Assembly (NCBI GenBank): GCA_014075275.1
Contig: CP046179.1
Coordinates: 124,001 to 188,000, forward strand
Length of the DNA: 64,000 bases
DNA from: Boseongicola sp.
GTDB lineage: Bacteria > Pseudomonadota > Alphaproteobacteria > Rhodobacterales > Rhodobacteraceae
Direction: 5' to 3'
Both the position numbers and the translations under genes were made by a program. Shown piece after piece: positions 35,395 through 43,779 of this stretch; position 1 is the first letter of the stretch; each line of letters begins with the position of its first letter. The notes beneath the pieces were generated by a model. It saw only the letters and a list, made by a program, of their open reading frames with translations, was not told the origin of the DNA and did not search any database.

Positions 35395-37188
35395 ATGATA
35401 CGCACTCTTCTTTCATCAGCGGCACTTGCGACTTGTTTGCTTACACCGTCGTTCGCACAACAAGCCGCAGATGCCGTTTCTCCAGAAGTTGCCAGCGGCT
35501 TATCCAAATTCGATTCACTTTCTGAGGCGGCGCAGGCTGCTCTTGCCGCCAAAGAGGCCGGGACGCCAACGGTTGCTGACAACTGGATGGTCGCGGCAGC
35601 GAATCCACTGGCAGTTGAAGCCGGAGCCGCGGTTTTGCGCGATGGTGGCACCGCTGCAGATGCCATGATTGCGGTTCAAGCTGTTTTGGGATTGGTTGAG
35701 CCGCAGTCATCGGGCCTGGGCGGCGGCGCATTTCTAGTTTGGTACGACGCGAATTCTGGCGAGGTCACGACGCTGGATGGCCGCGAAACCGCGCCATTGG
35801 ACGTCACTCCGACATTGTTCCAAACCCCCGACGGCGAACCCATGGGATTCTGGGATGCTGTGGTCGGTGGCCGCTCGGTCGGGACTCCGGGCACGCCAAT
35901 GTTGATGGAAGAAGCACATACCCGTTGGGGCCGGTCCGATTGGGCCGGGCTATTTGAGGCGGCTATTTCCCTGGCCGAGGACGGTTTTACTGTATCCGAA
36001 CGCATGGCCAGCTCAGTTGCCGGTGGGGCCGAACGCCTACAGACGTTCACGAAGACCGCTGACTATTTCTTCCCCGGAGGGGAGGCGTTGCAGGCTGGCG
36101 ACATGTTGGTGAATGATGAGTATGCAAATACTCTCAGGCTGATCGCCGCGCACGGAAGCGATGCCTTTTATACAGGACCGATTGCTGACGATATCGTGGC
36201 AACCGTACGAACAGCAGCTGGTAACCCCGGTGTTCTCAGCGCAACTGACCTTGCTATTTATAGTGTAGTCGAACGCGAGCCAGTTTGTGTGACATACCGC
36301 GCAAGCGAGGTTTGCGGCATGGGCCCGCCTTCGTCGGGTGCGCTTACTCTAGGGCAGATTCTGGGGATGCTGGATCGTTACGATCTAGCGGCCATGGGCC
36401 CTACAAGTTCAGATGCGTGGCGCCTTATTGGCGATGCATCGCGTTTGGCGTTTGCTGATCGCGGGCGTTTTATGGCCGACAGTGATTTTGTTCCAATGCC
36501 TGCGGAAGGGCTGACTGCGGATGCGTATCTTGATGAACGCGCTGCCCTACTTGGCGGCGAAATGGCGTTGTCCGAGGTCTCGGCAGGGTCTCCAGAATGG
36601 GACCACGCAGTTCTTTGGGCCGATGACGAGTCCCTCGAGCTACCATCAACGTCCCATATCTCGATCGTTGATCAGTATGGGAACGCGTTATCGATGACGA
36701 CAACCATCGAAAACGGCTTTGGATCGCGCCTCATGGTTCGCGGATTTCTTCTGAACAACGAGCTAACGGACTTTTCATTCCGCACTCAACGCGACGGACT
36801 TCCGATTGCGAACCGTATTGAGCCGGGGAAGCGCCCTCGTTCTTCCATGTCTCCGACGATTGTATTGCAGGACGGCGCCCCCAGTCTGGTGATCGGCTCG
36901 CCGGGAGGGAGCCGGATTATCGGGTACGTGGCGCAAGCGATCATTGCCCATTTGGACTGGGGAATGGATGTTCAACAGGCCGTCTCAATGCCGCATTTGG
37001 TTAACCGTTTTGGGACATACGACCTGGAGGACGGAACAGATGCAGCTGCTTTTGAAGATGCGCTGACGAACATGGGGTTCAAGGTCAATTTGCGCGGCCT
37101 GAACTCGGGATTGCACGCCATTCAGGTGTCGGAAACTCTGAGCGGTGGCGCCGACCCCAGACGCGAAGGTATTGCTTTTGGAGAATAG
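35395..37188 (+). CDS. ggt: Gamma-glutamyltranspeptidase
   Basis: The 597-aa precursor has a signal peptide (MIRTLLSSAALATCLLTPSFAQQ) and is self-cleaved before the catalytic Thr419 in STSHISIVDQYGNA. GLGGGAFLVWYD, the SGR-like GRETAP and SPGGSRIIGYV are family motifs. It transfers or hydrolyses gamma-glutamyl groups, for example of glutathione, in the periplasm. TGAGGA eight bases before the ATG at 35395 supports this start; the frame is open back to 35251. Confidence 0.93.
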   Translation: MIRTLLSSAALATCLLTPSFAQQAADAVSPEVASGLSKFDSLSEAAQAALAAKEAGTPTVADNWMVAAANPLAVEAGAAVLRDGGTAADAMIAVQAVLGLVEPQSSGLGGGAFLVWYDANSGEVTTLDGRETAPLDVTPTLFQTPDGEPMGFWDAVVGGRSVGTPGTPMLMEEAHTRWGRSDWAGLFEAAISLAEDGFTVSERMASSVAGGAERLQTFTKTADYFFPGGEALQAGDMLVNDEYANTLRLIAAHGSDAFYTGPIADDIVATVRTAAGNPGVLSATDLAIYSVVEREPVCVTYRASEVCGMGPPSSGALTLGQILGMLDRYDLAAMGPTSSDAWRLIGDASRLAFADRGRFMADSDFVPMPAEGLTADAYLDERAALLGGEMALSEVSAGSPEWDHAVLWADDESLELPSTSHISIVDQYGNALSMTTTIENGFGSRLMVRGFLLNNELTDFSFRTQRDGLPIANRIEPGKRPRSSMSPTIVLQDGAPSLVIGSPGGSRIIGYVAQAIIAHLDWGMDVQQAVSMPHLVNRFGTYDLEDGTDAAAFEDALTNMGFKVNLRGLNSGLHAIQVSETLSGGADPRREGIAFGE

Positions 37189-37711
37189 CGGGACGCAATA
37201 CCATTGCGTATCTAAATAATGCAGGTGCGGTTGCCGGATTTTGCGCCTGACTCAGTGGTGGGCTATTTGAGCAGGCCCGGGTCAGGGCGAGTGTGATGTG
37301 CGGCGGTGAGGAGCCTGCGTAATCCTTTTAAGGAGTCCTGCGGGCCGGTGGGGCAAGCCAATCAACTTTGCGGGTCCAGCGGTGTTTTTTCGCCTCAAAA
37401 GCGTTGGACTACTTGCATGGGCATGTGGTGCGGGTCGATGGTGGATGGGTGGGGCGTAAGAGAGATCAAAGGGTTTGCCTGTCTAACGTCGACAATAAAG
37501 CGAAAGCGATAGCTTCGGCGTGGTTGTTTGACACGACTTTGCCCTGATTTGCGCGTGAGCCGACACATAGCACAGGAAATGATCGTTTTGGCCCCTTGGG
37601 TGTGAACACACTGTCTCTTGTGTGCGGACAATAGACCCTGATTGCGCCATGATCATGCCACCGATTTCGTCGAGAAAAGAGGTGCACAGGCGGGAAGGCA
37701 AGGGTCGGCAG
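37189..37711. other. Intergenic region downstream of ggt
   Basis: About 520 bp without a convincing gene. A short hairpin, ACGCAAT ACC ATTGCGT (37193-37209), right after the ggt stop may be a weak terminator. The stretch 37220-37600 has several G+C-rich inverted segments and could hold a small RNA, but I cannot identify one. An in-frame extension of the next gene reaches 37622. Confidence 0.4.
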
Positions 37712-38692
37712 GTGAATTTGGGATTGTCCAACAAGATTAGATCACCGCGTTTGTGGCTTGCCACGGGCGCGTTGCTGATAGTTGGGGCCAGTGTGTTGGG
37801 GTATCATCGCGATCAGGCAGTGGCTGACAATTTATTGGCCTCCAAGATGGATGTTCCTGATCCGGTCATGATTCAGAATTTCGACGGTTCTGATGACACC
37901 AATCTGCTGGACGAAGTGCATGTTTTGGTTGAGGCCGATCCCGATCAGATTGTTGTTCTGGATGCCGAACAAAGCAAGCTGGGCCGATCAGTTGCAATGT
38001 TGCCCGTTTACGCCGTGGGGGCAGGTAGCCGTGCTCGGGCACTAGAGTATCAACACAACATTGCGGCCAAAGCCGACGTAAGTACGCCGCATCGTCCTGT
38101 CGCTCGTGGAGCGGCGGATCAGGATGTTGCACCGGTCGCCATGCTGATATTTGATCTGGCCGAAAGACCAGCATTGCCGAATTGGCTGGATGGATACGGA
38201 TTGACATATCTGGGTTCGGGATTTGATCGGAAACTTATCGCTGTGCGTGGAGCGCGATTTGATCGCATGATCTGGGAAACGCCCATTCTCGGTGCCAGAT
38301 TTGACGAAGCGGTCACTGAGATTGCTGGCGAGGTGCCGGTTGCGTTGATCGCGCCCTATGTGATTTCGCGGGATGTGATATATGCGGCCCCGGATTTTGA
38401 CCGTCAGATCGCGTTTCTGACAATGCTGGGGCTTATGTCGATAGGTCTGGGTGGTGCCCTGATAGTGTGGGGATTTTTGCCGGGATTGCGTTCGAAAGAG
38501 GTATCTCAACCAGTTTCCCGTGCGGTCGATCACGAGGTCGGCGATCTAAGTGGGCTTCGGGCCGGGCTATTCTTTCAGCCCCTTGCCAGCCAGGACGATC
38601 TATTATTCGCCGAAAAGCCCAAAAAGCGTCAGGGGCGCGTGGTTTCCGACAGGATCACTTCGGCGGTGAACAGGATCAGAAGTCGACAGTGA
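37712..38692 (+). CDS. Two-TM membrane protein of unknown function
   Basis: The protein of about 326 aa has an N-terminal membrane anchor (LWLATGALLIVGASVLGY), a periplasmic domain of roughly 220 residues with no recognised motif, a second segment (FLTMLGLMSIGLGGALIVWGF) and a basic cytoplasmic tail. GTG at 37712 follows AAGGG; ATG codons at 37652 and upstream are alternatives. Its 3' end overlaps convergent mipZ by 17 bases. Function not assigned. Confidence 0.75.
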   Translation: MNLGLSNKIRSPRLWLATGALLIVGASVLGYHRDQAVADNLLASKMDVPDPVMIQNFDGSDDTNLLDEVHVLVEADPDQIVVLDAEQSKLGRSVAMLPVYAVGAGSRARALEYQHNIAAKADVSTPHRPVARGAADQDVAPVAMLIFDLAERPALPNWLDGYGLTYLGSGFDRKLIAVRGARFDRMIWETPILGARFDEAVTEIAGEVPVALIAPYVISRDVIYAAPDFDRQIAFLTMLGLMSIGLGGALIVWGFLPGLRSKEVSQPVSRAVDHEVGDLSGLRAGLFFQPLASQDDLLFAEKPKKRQGRVVSDRITSAVNRIRSRQ

Positions 38693-39485
38693 CACCGGGC
38701 AGGTGGAGCTCTTTCACCAGCTCGCGCAATTCCTGACGGGCAGCGACGTTGGATAGGTTCAGGTTTTGAATGCCAATGTCTTTCAGATCGAGAAGGGTTA
38801 AGCCGCGCGGGAAAAGTTCGCGGAAAATAACGCGTTCGGAAAATCCAGGTGCGACGCGGAACCCAATGCGTTTGGCAAGCGCATCCACAGCCTGAGCCAT
38901 TTTCTTTTTATTGTGCATCTGTTGCGCGCCCACGCGGTTGCGGACGACAACCCAATCGATGGGGTCGAGGCCAGCCTGGGCACGTAACTGGCGGGCGTTC
39001 CAGACCATTTCAGAATACACCGAAGGCCCAAGGATTTTGTTGGCGCGCGTGTCAATTTTGGCGAGGAGGTCGAAATCGACGAAGCTGTCGTTCAGCGGCG
39101 TAACCAGCGTGTCGGCCAGCGAATGGGCAACCTGACTGAGGCGGGTATGGGACCCCGGACAATCAATCAGGATGAATTCTACTTCGCGCTCCAGGCCAGT
39201 TACTGCCGCCGACAGGCGTTGATCGTAGACGTTTTCGCCGGGTTCCAGGCTGTCGGGGCGAATGTTGGGAAGTTCGCGGTAGATCGGGCTGGGCAAGTTC
39301 AGATTTTCGGCTTCGACGAATATGCGCCGGTTTTCGACATATCGCCCAAAACTGCGCTGTCTCAGGTCAAGGTCCAACACTCCGACTAGGTGCCCCATGC
39401 GGACCAATGCGGTCGCGATGTGCATCGACACGGTGGATTTCCCCGCGCCGCCTTTTTCGTTTCCTACGACGATTATGTGGGCCAC
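38676..39485 (-). CDS. mipZ: Division-plane positioning ATPase MipZ
   Basis: The 269-aa ParA-type ATPase has a deviant Walker A (GNEKGGAGKST), the LDLDLRQRSFGRY switch region, Walker B FILIDCPG and the MipZ-specific C-terminal part. In alphaproteobacteria it forms a gradient that keeps FtsZ away from the poles. It starts with GTG preceded by GAGG. Confidence 0.93.
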   Translation of the reverse strand: MAHIIVVGNEKGGAGKSTVSMHIATALVRMGHLVGVLDLDLRQRSFGRYVENRRIFVEAENLNLPSPIYRELPNIRPDSLEPGENVYDQRLSAAVTGLEREVEFILIDCPGSHTRLSQVAHSLADTLVTPLNDSFVDFDLLAKIDTRANKILGPSVYSEMVWNARQLRAQAGLDPIDWVVVRNRVGAQQMHNKKKMAQAVDALAKRIGFRVAPGFSERVIFRELFPRGLTLLDLKDIGIQNLNLSNVAARQELRELVKELHLPGVTVDF

Positions 39486-39647
39486 TGCTGCCTCTGATCT
39501 TGCGGCGATTCAATATCTTTGCCGATTGGCGGCACTATATGTTGTGTTTGGATTTAAGAAAAGCGTCGGTTGCCGCGTTGGGTGTGAAAATTGCTTGGGT
39601 GAGACCCGGTTGCCCGACCGCATTGCGTCGGAAGCGCCTGTTATCTT

Positions 39648-40559
39648 TCAAGCACGGTTCAGGCGTTCGGTCTGGCGCGCGATCAATGTTTCGATTTCAG
39701 CAATGCTGGCGGTGCTGAGTTTTGGCCCCGGAGCCCGGACTGCGGCATGAGCAATAGCCCCGCGCTTGGCGAGGATATACTTGCGAATGGCAAGGCCCAG
39801 ACCCGGTTGGCTTTCGTACCGAATGAGCGGCAAGTAAGCGTCAAAGATATTTCGGGCCGCAATTTCGTTACCGCTTTTCATCAAGGTCGTAACATCGCGC
39901 ATCATTTCGGGGTAGGCAAAGCCGGTCATTGCGCCGTCCGCACCGCGCAACATCTCTTCCAATAAAAACTGACCACCATTTCCGCACAGGATTGATATCC
40001 GGCGTGCACCATTATCCGAAGCGGCACGCAAAGCGGCAATCTTTTCCAAGCCCGGCCAGTCCTCGTGTTTTAGCATCACGCATGACGGGTTCTCTTCGAC
40101 GATTTGAAGGATGACGCGGGTGTCGATCTGAACATTGGTGACCTGGGGAAAGTCCTGAATAACCCAAGGTGTCGATCCAAGTTTTTGGCCAAGCGTGCGG
40201 TAGTAACCTGCGATCTGAGCATCAGTGCGCAGGTTGCCGGGTGGCGCGATCATTACGCCAGCAGCGCCTTTATCCATTGCGACGTTGGTCAAGGATTCAA
40301 TTGCCGCGAAGCCGGGTGCCGAGACGCCGACAATGACAGGCACCGTGGCGCGGGCGCAGACCTGCTTGATGACTGTGGCACTTTCCTCGGCAGACAACTT
40401 GCCGGCTTCACCCATGATGCCAAGGATCGTCAGACCGGTGGCCCCGCGCTCCAGATAGAAATCGGTCATGCTGTCGAGGCTTGCGACGTCCAACGATCCA
40501 TCAGGTTGAAAGGGCGTTGCGGCGATGGTGAAGACGCCCTTGGCGGTTTCGTCAAGCAT
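39648..40559 (-). CDS. DapA-family (dihydrodipicolinate synthase-like) lyase/aldolase
   Basis: The 303-aa TIM-barrel protein belongs to the class I aldolase family of DapA. The Schiff-base lysine is in SCVMLKHEDWPG; TPFQPDGSLD and GIMGEAGKLS replace the GTTGE motif of true DapA. It is therefore unlikely to be the lysine-biosynthesis enzyme. It lies beside a cyclic amidohydrolase gene on the same strand, about 100 bp apart, suggesting a shared catabolic route. Substrate unknown. Confidence 0.85.
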   Translation of the reverse strand: MLDETAKGVFTIAATPFQPDGSLDVASLDSMTDFYLERGATGLTILGIMGEAGKLSAEESATVIKQVCARATVPVIVGVSAPGFAAIESLTNVAMDKGAAGVMIAPPGNLRTDAQIAGYYRTLGQKLGSTPWVIQDFPQVTNVQIDTRVILQIVEENPSCVMLKHEDWPGLEKIAALRAASDNGARRISILCGNGGQFLLEEMLRGADGAMTGFAYPEMMRDVTTLMKSGNEIAARNIFDAYLPLIRYESQPGLGLAIRKYILAKRGAIAHAAVRAPGPKLSTASIAEIETLIARQTERLNRA

Positions 40560-40663
40560 ATGTCGGCTCCGGTTGGTGGGTTGCGATCACGTTAGTTTGG
40601 TGGGCGGCCATGGCAACACCTTCCTTGCGACAAATTTCGAGGAGTTTGAATGCTGGGCGAGCG

Positions 40664-42097
40664 TTATGAGATTGCGGCGGTGTATTCGTCGGCTGGGGCG
40701 GCATCTGTTGTGACTCCCATTCGATCACGGCTTAGCCACTGGCCGCTACCGGGCGAGCCAACAAATGCGCCGTCGGATACAACGGGTGTGCCGCGCAGGT
40801 AGACAGAGTCCACCTGGCCGATGCGCTGGCGGCCATGCCAGGGGTTATAGCCGACGTTGTCGCCGAGGTCGTTGTCACCATAAGTCGATTGTGCGTCTGG
40901 TTCCCAAATGACCAGATCGGCGTCGTATCCAATGGCGATGTCGCCTTTGTTGGCCAGGCCGTGGATCTGGGCGGGCGCTGTGCAGCAAAGGGTTACGAAC
41001 TGCTGCGAGGTGATTTTCCCGCGTTGCATGGCGTCAAACATAAGTGGCATGCGCACCTCAAGTCCGGGCAATCCGTTGGCTATTTCGGCGAAGGTGCTTT
41101 TTGGACCGTTGGACAGTTTTCCTGTGTCGTCAAAGCGATAGGGCGCGTGGTCAGAGGACACCAGATCAAGAGTGCCGTCCGCAAGGCCGTCAAACAGTGC
41201 AATCTGGTCATCTTGGGTGCGTTGTGGCGGCGAGCACATCCATTTCGCTCCGTCCAGTCCTGGCTTTTCCAGAGCAGCATCGGTCATGAAAAGATAATGG
41301 GGACAGGTTTCCGCCCAAACCGGAACGCCCCGTGCCCGAGCGGCGCGGATGCTTGCGACGGCTTCGTGGGTCGAAATGTGGAATAACATGACAGGTGTTG
41401 CGAAATACTCCGCAAATCGGATCAGGCGGTCGACGGCTTCAATCTCGGCCAAGCGAGGGTGGGAAATGGCGTGATGCTTTGGCTGTGTTTTACCATTGGC
41501 CAGAAGTGCAGATTTCGTCCAGCCAATAAGCCCGTCGTTTTCAGCGTGCACACAAACAAGAGCCTCGGCTTCGCGGGCTACGGCCAGCACATCGCAGATG
41601 TCACGGTCAGAGAGTTTGATGTTGTAGGTTGTGAAAATCTTGATCGAGCGGTGGCCAGCGGCAATGAGGTTTCCAAGGTCTTTTATGACATTTGGTTCGG
41701 CGAGATCGTTCAGGATGATATGAAAAGCGTGATCGATGCTGGCCCCACGGCGCGCGCGCGCCGCGTAGTCGGCAACAGCGGCCCGAAGTGTTATGCCCAT
41801 GGTTTGGGGCGCAAAGCTGATCACCGATGTTGTGCCGCCCAGTGCCGCTGACCGTGTGGCGGTTTCAAAAGTGTCCGCGTTCATCAGGCCCATTCCGGAC
41901 ATTTGCTCGATGTGGGCGTGCGCGTCGACGCCGCCGGGGGTGATGACCTTGTTGGTCGCGTCAATCTCGGTATCGGCATGGGCATCGATCTGGCCAATAT
42001 CAGCGATTTTGCCGTTGCGGATTGCGATGTCCTGGGAGTCATTGGTTGTCGCCGTCAGCACCCGGCCATTTCGCAGGATTAGGTCATAGTTGCTCAT
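40664..42097 (-). CDS. Dihydropyrimidinase/hydantoinase-type cyclic amidohydrolase
   Basis: The 477-aa protein has the metal-binding HxH in GVDAHAHIEQMSG, the carboxylated lysine in RSIKIFTTYN, further histidines in CVHAEND and FHISTHEA, and a catalytic Asp in SSDHAPY. This fits the dihydropyrimidinase, D-hydantoinase and allantoinase group. It hydrolyses a cyclic amide. Together with the DapA-like gene downstream it may form a small catabolic operon. The substrate cannot be named. Confidence 0.88.
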   Translation of the reverse strand: MSNYDLILRNGRVLTATTNDSQDIAIRNGKIADIGQIDAHADTEIDATNKVITPGGVDAHAHIEQMSGMGLMNADTFETATRSAALGGTTSVISFAPQTMGITLRAAVADYAARARRGASIDHAFHIILNDLAEPNVIKDLGNLIAAGHRSIKIFTTYNIKLSDRDICDVLAVAREAEALVCVHAENDGLIGWTKSALLANGKTQPKHHAISHPRLAEIEAVDRLIRFAEYFATPVMLFHISTHEAVASIRAARARGVPVWAETCPHYLFMTDAALEKPGLDGAKWMCSPPQRTQDDQIALFDGLADGTLDLVSSDHAPYRFDDTGKLSNGPKSTFAEIANGLPGLEVRMPLMFDAMQRGKITSQQFVTLCCTAPAQIHGLANKGDIAIGYDADLVIWEPDAQSTYGDNDLGDNVGYNPWHGRQRIGQVDSVYLRGTPVVSDGAFVGSPGSGQWLSRDRMGVTTDAAPADEYTAAIS

Positions 42098-42260
42098 ACG
42101 TCAGGACTAGAACAGGCAAGACCTTGTGGGGCAAGGCCATGCCGGAAAACAGCGATACGACAAGCAAAGGTGTTTCGTGTTCTGGCCTTGTTGGCATCGA
42201 GGTGCAGAGGTAGCGTTTGCCGGAACGAACAGAAACACAGTTTTTAAGGGAATCGCTTGG

Positions 42261-42548
42261 ATGGCAAAGGGCTATTGGATCTTGCACGTAACGGTGAATA
42301 ACGCTGAGGCGTACAAGGAATATGTTGAAAAAGACACACCGATTATTGAGGGGCTGGGAGGCCGGTTTCTGGTCCGTGGTGGACAGTGCGAAGTCCCAGA
42401 AGGCGACACTTTTGACCGGCACGTTGTGATTGAGTTTCCATCGTATGAGCAAGCGAAGATTGCCTATAATGACTCACGATATCAAGAAGTTGCGGATATT
42501 CGAAAGCGGAACGCAGAAAGCGTTGCGATTGTAGTTGAAGGAACTTAG
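42261..42548 (+). CDS. DUF1330-family protein
   Basis: The 95-aa protein is a single DUF1330 ferredoxin-like barrel (MAKGYWILHVTVNNAEAYKE, then PIIEGLGGRFLVRGG). AAGGGAA nine bases before the ATG at 42261 supports this start. The family has no established role. It is divergent from the amidohydrolase gene. Confidence 0.88.
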   Translation: MAKGYWILHVTVNNAEAYKEYVEKDTPIIEGLGGRFLVRGGQCEVPEGDTFDRHVVIEFPSYEQAKIAYNDSRYQEVADIRKRNAESVAIVVEGT

Positions 42549-42718
42549 GGCAGGGTGCGTCGGGCCTGGAAATAGGAATCTTTCAGATCGCCAGCTGGCA
42601 CGCTGACGTCGGCTTATCCTTTGATGTAACTTAAAATTGTATTAACTTCCAGATAGCACTAATAAATTGTGCTGCGTCGCGCTATGCTGACGCCGTCTTT
42701 TCGCAACGGACGTTAACA

Positions 42719-43126
42719 ATGGCTTTCCCTGGCGCCCGGTTAGGGCAGACCCAAGTTCTTTCCGGACCTAGGGTGCTGTGTCTGGATGATAACAAGTCAA
42801 TCGCGGACGAATTGGCGGAAGCATTTATCGATCTTGGATGCGTCGATGCATACGTCGCGTATGATATCGAAGGTGTAGAAGCAATTCTTGGGCAAATCCA
42901 CATCGAGCTCGCGCTTTTGGATGTTGGGCTTGGCGGTGGAATATCCAGCGTCGCAACTGGTTCTCGCATCGCAGCCCTGGGCGGGAAAGTTGTCTTTATG
43001 TCGGGCTATAGCCGATGGGAGCTGACATCGGCGCTGGACGACTTTGAATTTGTGGAAAAGCCAGTTTCCTACAGCACGCTTGAAGGCATCGTGGCAGCGT
43101 ATTTGTCAACGTCGAACGCTGCATAA
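42719..43126 (+). CDS. Single-domain response regulator
   Basis: The 135-aa protein is a lone receiver domain with acidic residues in LCLDDNKS, the phosphoacceptor Asp in LLDVGLGGG, and the conserved Lys in FVEKPVSY. It has no output domain, so it probably acts as a phosphorelay intermediate or protein-interaction switch. It converges on the phasin gene and shares a bidirectional terminator hairpin with it. Confidence 0.9.
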   Translation: MAFPGARLGQTQVLSGPRVLCLDDNKSIADELAEAFIDLGCVDAYVAYDIEGVEAILGQIHIELALLDVGLGGGISSVATGSRIAALGGKVVFMSGYSRWELTSALDDFEFVEKPVSYSTLEGIVAAYLSTSNAA

Positions 43127-43130
43127 AAAA

Positions 43131-43152
43131 AGCGGGCCGCAAAGGGCCCGCT
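43131..43152. terminator. Bidirectional terminator between receiver protein and phaP
   Basis: AGCGGGCC (43131-43138) pairs with GGCCCGCT (43145-43152). On the minus strand it is followed by seven Ts (43125-43131), a textbook terminator for phaP; it may also end the plus-strand transcript. Confidence 0.9.
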
Positions 43153-43194
43153 AGTTAATGTTACCAACAGGGAGGAGTTGGCAATCGGTATGAC

Positions 43195-43644
43195 TTACTT
43201 GGCAGCAGCGGCTTTCTTAGCAGCAGCTGTCAGGTCGTTGGTTGCTTTCTTAACAGCAGCCGATGTGTCGTCGCTGATGTCTTTGCCAGCGGCCATCATC
43301 AGTTCAACAGTTTCCATCTGAACTTTTTTGGCAACTTCGGCGAAAGCAGCCATGGATTCGGCGCTTGTTTCAGCCTGAGCGGAAGCAAAGTCAGTGATTG
43401 CTTTGGTGTAATCTGCAGGGTCTTCTTTGGCAGTTGTAACCGAACCGATTTTGCCGATTGTGGTTGTTGCCCAGCCAGCGGAGATCACTGTGGATTTCTC
43501 TGCGGCTTCCAAGACAACTTTCGACATTTTGTCGGCGAGAGCTGCCTGGTTTTTGAAGGTGTCCTGCATTGCAGTCATGTCGACCGGAAATGCACCCATC
43601 ATGTCTTTCATCATCTTTGTGTAGTCGTTCGAAGCTTTAGCCAT
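43195..43644 (-). CDS. phaP: Phasin (PHA granule surface protein)
   Basis: The 149-aa helical protein matches phasins that coat polyhydroxyalkanoate granules: MAKASNDYTKMMKDMMGAF at the start, long amphipathic helices and an Ala/Lys-rich tail (KKAAAAK). It is downstream of phaC on the same strand with a 135-bp gap holding two CTGC-N3-GCAG palindromes. In many relatives phaR follows phaP; it does not here. Confidence 0.92.
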   Translation of the reverse strand: MAKASNDYTKMMKDMMGAFPVDMTAMQDTFKNQAALADKMSKVVLEAAEKSTVISAGWATTTIGKIGSVTTAKEDPADYTKAITDFASAQAETSAESMAAFAEVAKKVQMETVELMMAAGKDISDDTSAAVKKATNDLTAAAKKAAAAK

Positions 43645-43710
43645 TGGTCTCTATCCTAAATATGCGCGGTCGTGGCGGCCGCTTTTCTGCGTCTGCAAAG
43701 GATATAGATG

Positions 43711-43749
43711 CTGCAATGCAGCAAATCAATTGTTTTTGCTGCATTGCAG
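43711..43749. promoter_or_regulatory. Two PhaR-type operators upstream of phaP
   Basis: CTGCAATGCAG (43711-43721) and CTGCATTGCAG (43739-43749) both fit the CTGC-N3-GCAG site reported for the PHA repressor PhaR in Paracoccus. Their centres are 28 bp apart, between phaC and phaP. Repression relieved by PHA is known for that system; its action here is inferred. Confidence 0.75.
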
Positions 43750-43779
43750 CAATTTTTATTATATTTTAAAATCAGATAG

